A DNA stretch of 12,599 nucleotides from an uncultured Lachnospiraceae bacterium (GTDB taxonomy: Bacteria; Bacillota; Clostridia; Lachnospirales; Lachnospiraceae), in assembly GCA_910588965.1 (NCBI GenBank), contig CAJUSO010000075.1, positions 1 through 12,599 of the forward strand, given 5' to 3'. Position 1 is the stretch's first letter. Each line of letters opens with the position of its first letter. This document shows positions 6,513 through 12,599 of this stretch, in pieces. The position numbers and the translations under genes were made by a program. The notes under the pieces were generated by a model. It did not search any database, was not told the DNA's origin, and saw only the letters and a list, made by a program, of their open reading frames with translations.

Positions 6513-6866
6513 ATGGCAAAGCGCGGAGGTTTTCCTGGGGGGATGCCTGGGAATATGAATAATTTAATGAAGCAGGCGCAGAAGATGCAGCGCCAGATGG
6601 AGGAAGCGACCAAAGAGCTGGAAGAGAAAGAAATTACGGCAGCGGCAGGCGGAGGCGCTGTGGAGGTAACGGTATCCGGCAAAAAAGAGGTGACGAAGGT
6701 GAAGCTGTCCGAGGAAGTGGTGGACCCGGATGATATTGAGATGCTGGAAGATTTGATCATGGCGGCTACCAATGAGGCGCTGCGGCAGATAGAGGCAGCC
6801 TCCCAGGAATCCATGTCAAAAATCACAGGCGGCCTAGGCGGCTTGGGCGGCGGTTTTCCCTTCTAG
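6513..6866 (+). CDS. ybaB: YbaB/EbfC-family nucleoid-associated DNA-binding protein
   Basis: The 117-residue protein has the layout of the family: a Gly/Met-rich start (GGFPGGMPGNMNNLMKQAQK), a helix with MQRQMEEATKELEEKE, the beta segment VEVTVSGKKEVTKVKL, then EEVVDPDDIEMLEDLIMAATNEAL and a glycine-rich tail ending GGGFPF. Family members form tweezer-like dimers that bind DNA without strict sequence preference. The gene starts 14 bp after dnaX behind the strong site AGGAGG, and recR follows 36 bp later. The dnaX-ybaB-recR order is conserved in many bacteria and supports a role in replication or repair. Confidence 0.95.
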   Translation: MAKRGGFPGGMPGNMNNLMKQAQKMQRQMEEATKELEEKEITAAAGGGAVEVTVSGKKEVTKVKLSEEVVDPDDIEMLEDLIMAATNEALRQIEAASQESMSKITGGLGGLGGGFPF

Positions 6867-6902
6867 GAAGAAGCGGCAAGGAGTAAGGGATGGGAGGCAG
6901 GA

Positions 6903-7499
6903 ATGGACTATTATAGCAGGCGGATTAGCAAGCTGATTGAAGAGCTGTCTTCTCTGCCAGGGATTGGAGGCAAGTCGGCGCAGCGGCTTGCTTTTCATAT
7001 TTTGCATATGCCGCTGGAACATGTGGAAAGCCTTTCTTCGGCTATCCTGGAGGCCAGGAAGACGGTAACATACTGCAAACAGTGCTTTACCCTGACAGAT
7101 GAGGAACTTTGCCCAATCTGCAGGAATGGGAAACGGGATCCCAGGACGATTATGGTGGTGGAAGATACCCGGGATTTGGCGGCTTATGAGAAGACCAATA
7201 AATACGGCGGCGTATACCATGTCCTCCATGGGGCGATTTCCCCTATGATGGGGATTGGCCCCAACGATATCAGGCTGAAAGAACTGATGCAGCGCCTCCA
7301 GGGGGAGGTAGACGAGGTGATTATTGCCACCAACTCCAGCCTGGAGGGGGAGACGACAGCCATGTATATCAGCAAGCTGATTAAGCCTACGGGCATTAAG
7401 GTTACCCGGATAGCAAGCGGGGTGCCGGTGGGCGGGGATTTGGAATATATTGATGAAATGACGCTGCTGCGCGCCTTGGAGGGCAGGGTGGAATTATAA
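6903..7499 (+). CDS. recR: Recombination mediator protein RecR
   Basis: RecR works with RecO (and RecF) to load RecA onto single-stranded DNA at gaps. The 198-residue sequence has all expected parts: a helix-hairpin-helix segment LPGIGGKSAQRLA (18-30), a four-cysteine zinc finger (Cys58, Cys61, Cys70, Cys73), and a Toprim domain from about residue 81 (IMVVEDTRD with Glu87; YHVLHGAISPMMGIGP; IIATNSSLEGETTAMYI). The Walker-like end is GVPVGGDLEYIDEMTL. Length is normal for the family. The ATG at 6903 follows GGGAGG by a few nt. It is the last of the four close-packed genes; the next gene starts 90 bp downstream with no clear terminator between. Confidence 0.97.
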   Translation: MDYYSRRISKLIEELSSLPGIGGKSAQRLAFHILHMPLEHVESLSSAILEARKTVTYCKQCFTLTDEELCPICRNGKRDPRTIMVVEDTRDLAAYEKTNKYGGVYHVLHGAISPMMGIGPNDIRLKELMQRLQGEVDEVIIATNSSLEGETTAMYISKLIKPTGIKVTRIASGVPVGGDLEYIDEMTLLRALEGRVEL

Positions 7500-7589
7500 G
7501 AATTTTGTCAAAAAGTTTTTTTCCTGCCTGACAGGGATTTCCAAAAACTGCAAAGAGAGTATGTTACCATGTCAAAAAGAGGTGACGAC

Positions 7590-9665
7590 ATGATAGAAAT
7601 TATTTGCAGGGAAAATTTACAGAAGGGGGAGCAGGACGCGCCGGCAGAAAAAAGGTGCATGCCCAAAAATATCCGCCAGGTTGGAAGCCCCCGCGGAAGG
7701 CATAAAATATACATAGAAGATTATGTTTATACATACATCCAGGGCATAGCCAGGAAAAAAGGCCTCTGTGCCGCGGTGTTTTTGGGGACGGCGCAGGTGG
7801 ACAAGGATATCCGGTATACATTTGTAAGCGGGGCGGTAGAGTGCGGCGCCGCTGCCTTCCAGTGGGATAATATACAATTGGACGATAGCTTCTGGGATTA
7901 TATCTATAAGGAGAAAAAGCAGTATTTCCCGGATTTGGAGGTTGTAGGATGGTTCCTTGGAAAAGGCGGCCTGCCTATGGAGCTGCCTGCGTCCGTGGAA
8001 TCAGCCCATCGGAAATATTTTGCAGGCCGGGACAAGCTCCTTATGCTGATGGACACGCTAGAAGGGGAAGAAATTTTTTTCGTGCATGAGCAGGGCTACC
8101 TCCAGAAGCGGGAAGGCTATTATATCTATTATGAGAAAAACCTCCCTATGCAGGAATACATGGTCAGCAAGCGGGAAGAAGAGCAGCAGTGGGACAGGCT
8201 TGCAGGCTGGGAAAAGGGCACAGGCTTTGGCGCTGCTGCCCAGGCGGATAGGGGCGCCCTGGAGGAAACCGGGGATGTGCCAAGGACAGGGGAGTTTGCC
8301 GCATTATACCAGGAGCTGCAGGATGAGCCAATGGGTAACCAGGCGCAGCAAAAGGCGGAAGGGTCTTTCCAAAGCCTGATGCAGGCGGTACACAGCGGGC
8401 AGAAAGAGGGCGCGGCACGTGGGAAACGCCTGATGGAAAAGGAAGCGCAGCAGGAGGCGCCATCTGGCCGAAGCGAGAGCATGGCGCCAGGAAAGCACGT
8501 TGCAGAAAGAGAAGGCTTGCAGAAGGAAAACACATCCAAGAGTGGGGAAGCCTTCCAGGAAGCAGCAAGCGATTTAGAAGAAGGCTTGTACCGGGAAAAC
8601 ACATCTAAGGATAGGGAAGCCTTCCAGGGAGCGGCGTCCGTCCTGGGGGAAAGCATGGCGCATAGGAGGCGCCCTTTGGAAAAGGAAAACATGCAGGAGG
8701 GGGTATCCGGCTTAGGGGAAAATAGGGTGCGTAAGAGGCACCCTCAGGAAAAGGAAAGCACGCAGGAGGGGGTGTCCGTCCTAGGGGAAAATATGGCGCG
8801 TCGGAAGCGCCTTTTGGAAAAGGAAAGCATGCAGGCGGAGGCGTCCGTCCTGGGGGAAGCCCTGCAGAAGGGGAAGGCTTCCAGGAATAAGAAAGGCATG
8901 CAGGAGGGGGCGCCTGGCCTGGAGGAAGGATTGCGGCAAAGGTATGCTTCCAAGGAGAGGGAAGCCTTGCAGGAAGCGGCATCTGGCTTAGGGAAATTCC
9001 GCGGGCAGCCTGGGGGTTTGCTGGCAGAAGCCAAAGGGAAAGGGCAAGAGGAGGGGCAGGAAGCCCCATGGGGGAACATTTTTGCCAAGAACAACCGGAA
9101 GGAAGAGAAGACCCCTGCAGAAGAAGCCTTGGAATCTTACCGCAACATGGTGCTGGAGCGGCATGGAAGGCAGATTGCAAGGCAGAACCGGAATTTCCTC
9201 TATACAGCTTCTGCTTTTTTCCTGGTTGTCCTCTGTGTTATGGGGATCAGCACCATCAATAATTACCGGAAAATGCAAAAAGTGGAAGAGACCCTGCACA
9301 TTTTAAAGGCAAAAGAGGGGGAGGGCGGCAGCCCCAAGGAGGGTTCTGCCGGGCAGGAGGGCCTGGTGGTGGAAAGCATAGCCTCCGAGGTCGAGCCTCT
9401 TGAGGAAAAGAAAGAAAACAAGGAGGAAGACAAGGCTTCAGATCTTTCTGGCAAGGAGGGCGCCAAGGAGCCTTCGGATACGGCAGAGGCCGTTTCCCCG
9501 CAAACGGAACGGGCGCGTTATTACACGGTACAGCCTGGGGATACCCTGGACACTATCTGCCTGAGCATATACAACAGCCTGGATGTCCGGGAGGAATTGT
9601 GCCAGCTGAATGATATTGAAGATGGAAATAAAATATTTACCGGGCAGAAGCTGAAGCTGCCTTAA
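7590..9665 (+). CDS. Single-pass membrane protein with MPN-like N-domain, 23-residue repeats and C-terminal LysM
   Basis: The protein has 691 residues. Residues 1-200 form a folded domain (MPKNIRQ, KIYIEDYVYTYI at 40, AAVFLG, VVGWFLGKGG at 118-127, LLMLMDTLEGEEIFFV, GYYIYYEKNLPMQEYM). Its strand order looks like a JAB/MPN domain, but the HxHP metal site is replaced by FLGKG, so it should be non-catalytic. Residues 200-520 are charged and low in complexity; residues 278-470 are tandem 23-residue units. One membrane helix lies at 536-556 after an Arg/Asn-rich stretch, which predicts the N-terminus inside. Residues 560-640 are Glu/Lys-rich. Residues 644-691 are a LysM domain (YYTVQPGDTLDTI to LKLP) that should bind peptidoglycan outside. 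I chose the ATG at 7590 because GAGGTG lies 5 nt upstream; the ATG at 7569 has a weaker site. The topology suggests a link between cytoplasm and wall; the function is unknown. Confidence 0.85.
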   Translation: MIEIICRENLQKGEQDAPAEKRCMPKNIRQVGSPRGRHKIYIEDYVYTYIQGIARKKGLCAAVFLGTAQVDKDIRYTFVSGAVECGAAAFQWDNIQLDDSFWDYIYKEKKQYFPDLEVVGWFLGKGGLPMELPASVESAHRKYFAGRDKLLMLMDTLEGEEIFFVHEQGYLQKREGYYIYYEKNLPMQEYMVSKREEEQQWDRLAGWEKGTGFGAAAQADRGALEETGDVPRTGEFAALYQELQDEPMGNQAQQKAEGSFQSLMQAVHSGQKEGAARGKRLMEKEAQQEAPSGRSESMAPGKHVAEREGLQKENTSKSGEAFQEAASDLEEGLYRENTSKDREAFQGAASVLGESMAHRRRPLEKENMQEGVSGLGENRVRKRHPQEKESTQEGVSVLGENMARRKRLLEKESMQAEASVLGEALQKGKASRNKKGMQEGAPGLEEGLRQRYASKEREALQEAASGLGKFRGQPGGLLAEAKGKGQEEGQEAPWGNIFAKNNRKEEKTPAEEALESYRNMVLERHGRQIARQNRNFLYTASAFFLVVLCVMGISTINNYRKMQKVEETLHILKAKEGEGGSPKEGSAGQEGLVVESIASEVEPLEEKKENKEEDKASDLSGKEGAKEPSDTAEAVSPQTERARYYTVQPGDTLDTICLSIYNSLDVREELCQLNDIEDGNKIFTGQKLKLP
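8421..8999 (+). repeat. In-frame tandem repeat, 69-bp unit (23 residues), about eight copies
   Basis: Units begin at 8421, 8529, 8598, 8667, 8736, 8805, 8874 and 8943. A shortened 39-bp unit lies at 8490-8528, and the last unit is incomplete. The protein consensus is roughly (K/R)-x-x-x-E-K-E-x-x-Q-E-(G/A)-x-S-x-L-G-E-x-(M/L)-x-x-(R/K). Copies are diverged but clearly alignable, and 8667-8804 holds the most similar pair. All shifts are multiples of three apart from no visible exception, so the reading frame is preserved. The composition suggests a charged helical or disordered spacer. Confidence 0.88.
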
Positions 9666-9700
9666 GGATTCTTGGCTTTGCCTGTTAGGTTATGACAGAG

Positions 9701-9742
9701 GCGGCTGCCCTTCGCCAAAGGCGGATTTTTGGGGGCAGCCGC
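9701..9742 (+). terminator. Nested hairpin terminator after the LysM gene
   Basis: An inner hairpin, TTCGCC-AAA-GGCGGA (9711-9725, one G-U pair), is followed directly by five T (9726-9730), the form of an intrinsic terminator. An outer perfect 10-bp stem, GCGGCTGCCC (9701-9710) with GGGCAGCCGC (9733-9742), encloses it. The element separates the LysM gene from the next transcription unit. Confidence 0.72.
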
Positions 9743-9782
9743 TTGTTGCTGTCCCCGCTTCCTTGCGATTTAAAAAAAAATA

Positions 9783-9817
9783 ATGCACAATGCACCAGAA
9801 TATGGTAGAATGTGCAT
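9783..9817 (+). promoter_or_regulatory. Promoter with ATGCAC half-sites upstream of the DUF5711-like gene
   Basis: An extended -10 element, TGGTAGAAT (9803-9811), predicts a start near 9818. A matching -35 box is poor. ATGCAC occurs at 9783-9788 and 9790-9795 and, inverted, at 9812-9817. The outer copies form a 7-bp inverted repeat (ATGCACA/TGTGCAT). A run of nine A precedes the element (9772-9780). Operator function is inferred. Confidence 0.4.
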
Positions 9818-9838
9818 ATTATATTTGGAGGTGTCATT

Positions 9839-11023
9839 TTGGCAGATAAATTATATCGCATTGTGAAGTCGGATGTGACCGGGATGAATGAGAAAATCTA
9901 CAGGCATCGGAGAAGGATTTTGTTCTGGGGCGCGTTCGTAACGATATCCCTGCTCATCCTTGTGGCGGGATATTATATTTACATACAAAGCCGCGTATAT
10001 TCTGATTATGAAGTCATCAGCACCGCCAAGCGCAAGGATTCTGAAGCCATGCAGTTTGCCTCCTTTAACGGGAATATCTTACGGTATGGGAAAGACGGCG
10101 CATCCTGCATAGACGTCCAGAGCAAGCTAATATGGAACCAGACTTATGAGATGCAGTCCCCGATGGCGGATATTTGCCAGGGATATGCCGTGATTGCAGA
10201 TGAAAAAGGCAAGGAAATCTATATTATGGACAAGGATGGCCCCTGCGGCCGGATTGAGGCTACCATTCCCATCCACCGCGTGCGGGTAGCGGACCAGGGT
10301 ACGGTAGCCGTCCTGATGGAGCAGGATGGGACGGGCTACCTGCGGATTTATGATAAAAAAGGCGATTTCCTGGCGGAAGGCGAACTCCATACAAAAAACA
10401 GCGGCTATCCGCTGGACATTGCCATTTCCCAGGATGGGAAGAAAATGGCGGTATCTTTGCTGGATATGAATGAAGGGAAGATAAAGTCCACGGTTACATT
10501 TTACAATTTTGGCGCTACCGGGCAGAATGAGATTGACAATATTGTGAGCCAGTATACATATGAAAATACTTTAATCCCCAAGGTGGAATTCCTGTCAAAT
10601 GATGTGGCGGCAGCGTTTGGGGACAACAAAGCAGTGATTTTTGAAGGCAGCCAAAAGCCGCAGAAGAAGGAGGAAATCCAGATAGAGCGGGAAATCCAGA
10701 GCATTTTTTACAATGAGGCATACATCGGCCTTGTGTTTGCAGGAGGCGAGGGGGAGTCCGCCTATGAAATGCAGGTGTATAACCTGCAAGGCGCCCAGGT
10801 ACTGGCCAAGGGGTTTCCGATGGGATACCAGCAGATCGGTTTTCTGGAAAATGATGAGATCTATGTGATTAATGATTTGGAATGCTCCCTTTTCACTTTG
10901 CGTGGCGTGGAAAAATTCCATGGGGAATTTGAGAAGGGCATACGCAAGATTATGGCGGGGGGAGGGGTACGGAATTATATTTTCCTGGTTGATGGGGAAA
11001 CCCAGCGGATCCGGCTGAAATAG
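9839..11023 (+). CDS. Membrane-anchored probable beta-propeller protein (DUF5711-like)
   Basis: The 394-residue product has a short basic N-terminus (IYRHRRR) and one membrane helix at residues 27-49 (ILFWGAFVTISLLILVAGYY), so most of the chain should lie outside the membrane. The rest is a series of beta-rich blades (ILRYGKDGASCIDVQSKLIW, YAVIADEKGKEIYIMDKDG, TVAVLMEQDGTGYLRIYDKKG, PLDIAISQDGKKMAVSLLD and more), as in WD40/PQQ-like propellers. I recall this architecture as DUF5711 of clostridia. The start is TTG at 9839 because GGAGG (9827-9831) lies 7 nt upstream; the GTG at 9812 lies upstream of the site and cannot use it. It is followed by a cvpA-like gene after 96 bp. The propeller may sense or hold an envelope ligand; the function is unknown. 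Confidence 0.82.
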   Translation: MADKLYRIVKSDVTGMNEKIYRHRRRILFWGAFVTISLLILVAGYYIYIQSRVYSDYEVISTAKRKDSEAMQFASFNGNILRYGKDGASCIDVQSKLIWNQTYEMQSPMADICQGYAVIADEKGKEIYIMDKDGPCGRIEATIPIHRVRVADQGTVAVLMEQDGTGYLRIYDKKGDFLAEGELHTKNSGYPLDIAISQDGKKMAVSLLDMNEGKIKSTVTFYNFGATGQNEIDNIVSQYTYENTLIPKVEFLSNDVAAAFGDNKAVIFEGSQKPQKKEEIQIEREIQSIFYNEAYIGLVFAGGEGESAYEMQVYNLQGAQVLAKGFPMGYQQIGFLENDEIYVINDLECSLFTLRGVEKFHGEFEKGIRKIMAGGGVRNYIFLVDGETQRIRLK

Positions 11024-11119
11024 GGGGCAGGCAACGAAGGGAGTGCACAAAAGGGCGCCGGCGCATCTGCCAAAAAGTGCAAGGCTCCTGAAAATAAACA
11101 AAGAAAGAGGGCTGGGAAA

Positions 11120-11803
11120 TTGCTGGTAGTTGTTTTTATTATTTTAGTAGGATTTACGTTGCATGGATATAAACGGGGGCTGGTGAGGATGGTGTTTTCC
11201 TTGGCGGCGGTATTTCTGGCGGCAGCCCTTGCCTCCTTTCTTACCCCCTATACCGAAAGCTTCTTGCGGGAGCAGACGCCTTTGCATGGAGCGGTGCAGG
11301 AGAAGTGCCTGGAAGCCCTAAAAGCAAAGGCGGAAGAAACCGGGCAGGGAGCGGCCCCCCCTATGGGGCAGGTCTTTGGGATAGAGCTGCCCCAGGAGGC
11401 CTGGGACCTTATCCAGGAAAATATCCTGGATAAGGCGGGGGAACTGGCGGAGGACAGGCAATTATGGGAGGGGCTGGCTGGGTGGCTGGCGGATATGGTG
11501 GTGCAGCGCGCTGCCTGGGCCTTGTCCTTTGTGGTTGTGGGCATCCTGCTGGGGATTGCCGTCCATGCATTGGATATCCTGACAAGGCTTCCCGTCATCA
11601 AAGGGATGAACCATCTCGGGGGCGTTGCTTTTGGGCTTCTGGAGGGCCTTTTGGCTGTCTGGGGGATATTCCTTTTGGCTGCGCTGTGCCAGGGGAGCGC
11701 CTATGGGAGGCAGGTTATGGCTTCCATAGAGGGGAGCGCTTTTTTGCGTTTCCTATATCAGAATAACCCCTTGGAAAGCTTGATAAATACTTTTTTGGGA
11801 TAG
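11120..11803 (+). CDS. CvpA-family membrane protein
   Basis: The 227-residue protein has four predicted membrane helices: about 1-14, 24-41, 131-153 and 168-190. The motif GYKRGLVR (16-23) between the first two is the hallmark of CvpA-like proteins, first linked to colicin V production and in several bacteria to envelope homeostasis. The loop between helices 2 and 3 is about 90 residues, with charged helices and an EETGQGAAPP segment. The frame begins at TTG 11120, with AGAGGG 9 nt upstream. No ATG precedes the first helix, so the TTG start is likely but the exact codon is less certain. It lies between the propeller gene and the coiled-coil gene, which suggests a common envelope function. Confidence 0.82.
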   Translation: MLVVVFIILVGFTLHGYKRGLVRMVFSLAAVFLAAALASFLTPYTESFLREQTPLHGAVQEKCLEALKAKAEETGQGAAPPMGQVFGIELPQEAWDLIQENILDKAGELAEDRQLWEGLAGWLADMVVQRAAWALSFVVVGILLGIAVHALDILTRLPVIKGMNHLGGVAFGLLEGLLAVWGIFLLAALCQGSAYGRQVMASIEGSAFLRFLYQNNPLESLINTFLG

Positions 11804-11832
11804 GCAATTTGTAAAGGACAGAGGAAGAGGAT

Positions 11833-12599
11833 ATGAGCGTACAGGATAAGATAGAGCATATTTTTAGGAGCTTTCACCTGTTGTTTTCCACCAGTGAGCT
11901 CTATAAGGGAGACGAAAGCAAGGTTATTGTGGAGAAGCAGAAGGTATTCCAGCTGCTGGAGCAGCTGAACCTGGCAGTCTATGAGGCCATGGACCAATAT
12001 GAGGTAACCCGGCAGAAGCATCAGATGGCGGAGCGCCGGTGTGAGAAACGCGGGGAAGAGATTATCATGAAGGCCAGCCGCCATGCAGACGATATTTATG
12101 CGGCATCCATCATGTATACGGACGATGCGATTAACCGTATCTGCCATATCATGGAAGACGCCAATGAATCCATTAAGAAAACCTTGGGGAAAGCCAATAT
12201 GGAAATCGAGGGGCAGAGGCAGCGGGTGCGGCGGAACCAATTGGAACTGACAGGGCAGCTGCGGGATTTTGCCGATGTGGATAAATACGTGAAAATGATA
12301 GAAGAAGTGAATAAGCAGCTAGAGCGGGAGCGGCGCCTGCAGCTTGAAGGCAGGGAGGAAAAGCGGATCCAGAATGAAGGGAAGGCCTATGCTGCGGTAA
12401 AGCCTGAGATTAAGGTCAACCAGGCTTATTTTGAGCGCATGGGGATCCGTCCGGAACTGGAACGGCGGGACGGGGCGTCAGACAGCCTGGCAAGGGTCAC
12501 AGGAAAGGAATTTGCGGAAGGGCTGCGCCGCAGGGCGGCCAGGAAGCGGCAGGAGGGCAAGCTGGAAATTGAGGATATGTCGGCCGTGCCGGAGGAGGG
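11833..12599 (+). CDS. Coiled-coil protein of unknown function, 3' end outside the window
   Basis: The frame is open from the ATG at 11833 to the window edge (255 codons without stop). An AGAGGA-type site lies about 8 nt upstream, 29 bp after the CvpA-like gene. The visible part starts MSVQDKIEHIFRSFHLLFS, then IVEKQKVFQLLEQLNLAVYEAM, then a long highly charged helix including EEIIMKASRHADDIYAASIM and ELTGQLRDFADVDKYVKMI (about residues 55-180), and a Arg/Lys/Glu-rich end. No signal peptide or membrane segment is present. I recall similar clostridial proteins annotated loosely as ATPase subunit H-like or DivIVA-like on the basis of the coiled coil; this does not define a function. The position suggests a cytoplasmic partner of the envelope proteins encoded upstream. 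Confidence 0.8.
   Translation, partial: MSVQDKIEHIFRSFHLLFSTSELYKGDESKVIVEKQKVFQLLEQLNLAVYEAMDQYEVTRQKHQMAERRCEKRGEEIIMKASRHADDIYAASIMYTDDAINRICHIMEDANESIKKTLGKANMEIEGQRQRVRRNQLELTGQLRDFADVDKYVKMIEEVNKQLERERRLQLEGREEKRIQNEGKAYAAVKPEIKVNQAYFERMGIRPELERRDGASDSLARVTGKEFAEGLRRRAARKRQEGKLEIEDMSAVPEE

Noticed and set aside
7500..7589. Terminator after recR or strong promoter before the LysM gene
   Set aside because: The short CCTG/CAGG stem has no T-run after it. TTGTCA at 7505 lacks a -10 box at the right distance, and TTTCCA-N16-TATGTT (7538-7565) is too weak to call.
8421..8999. CRISPR array or minisatellite outside genes
   Set aside because: The units are contiguous, diverged and in frame within one long coding sequence, with no spacers.
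8129..9299. Several long minus-strand open frames opposite the LysM gene
   Set aside because: They are Pro/Ala/Ser/Cys-rich shadows produced by the purine-rich repeat array on the coding strand, have no ribosome binding site or recognisable domain, and overlap each other in different frames.

Overview
The window reads as a chromosomal segment of a moderately GC-rich Bacillota, most probably a Lachnospiraceae-type clostridium. The evidence is a large Bacillus/Clostridium-type SRP RNA next to tadA, a pfkA-dnaX-ybaB-recR run, strong sigma-A-like promoters and AGGAGG-type ribosome binding sites, one TTG start chosen over upstream codons by its ribosome binding site and a second likely TTG start, and several protein families that I recall mainly from Lachnospiraceae. 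I see no transposase, integrase, CRISPR array or phage gene.

Left part (1-3627). The 5' end of the SRP RNA gene (ffs) runs off the left edge on the minus strand. It has its own near-consensus promoter directly after the tadA stop codon. tadA (tRNA adenosine deaminase) is divergent from a RimJ/RimL-like acetyltransferase gene. The 3' end of that gene overlaps, tail to tail, a minus-strand gene for a two-domain protein of unknown function with a Pro/Ala-rich linker. Upstream of that gene, on the same strand and separated by an intrinsic terminator, are a small lipoprotein gene and a tRNA-Ser(CGA) with an unusual anticodon arm.

Middle part (3628-7499). A strong promoter and a structured leader of about 114 nt precede a tightly packed plus-strand operon: pfkA (phosphofructokinase), dnaX (clamp-loader tau/gamma subunit), ybaB (nucleoid-associated protein) and recR (recombination mediator). 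Only 3 bp separate pfkA and dnaX, so a glycolytic enzyme appears to share its message with replication and repair functions.

Right part (7500-12599). This is a cell-envelope gene set on the plus strand. The first gene encodes a 691-residue single-pass membrane protein. It has a cytoplasmic N-terminal domain that resembles a catalytically dead JAB/MPN fold, a tandem 23-residue repeat region, one membrane helix and an external C-terminal LysM domain. A nested hairpin terminator follows it. Next come a membrane-anchored probable beta-propeller protein (DUF5711-like), a CvpA-like four-helix membrane protein and a coiled-coil protein cut off by the right edge. The most interesting element is the LysM/MPN-like repeat protein and its envelope neighbourhood. 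The pfkA leader and the odd tRNA anticodon arm come next.
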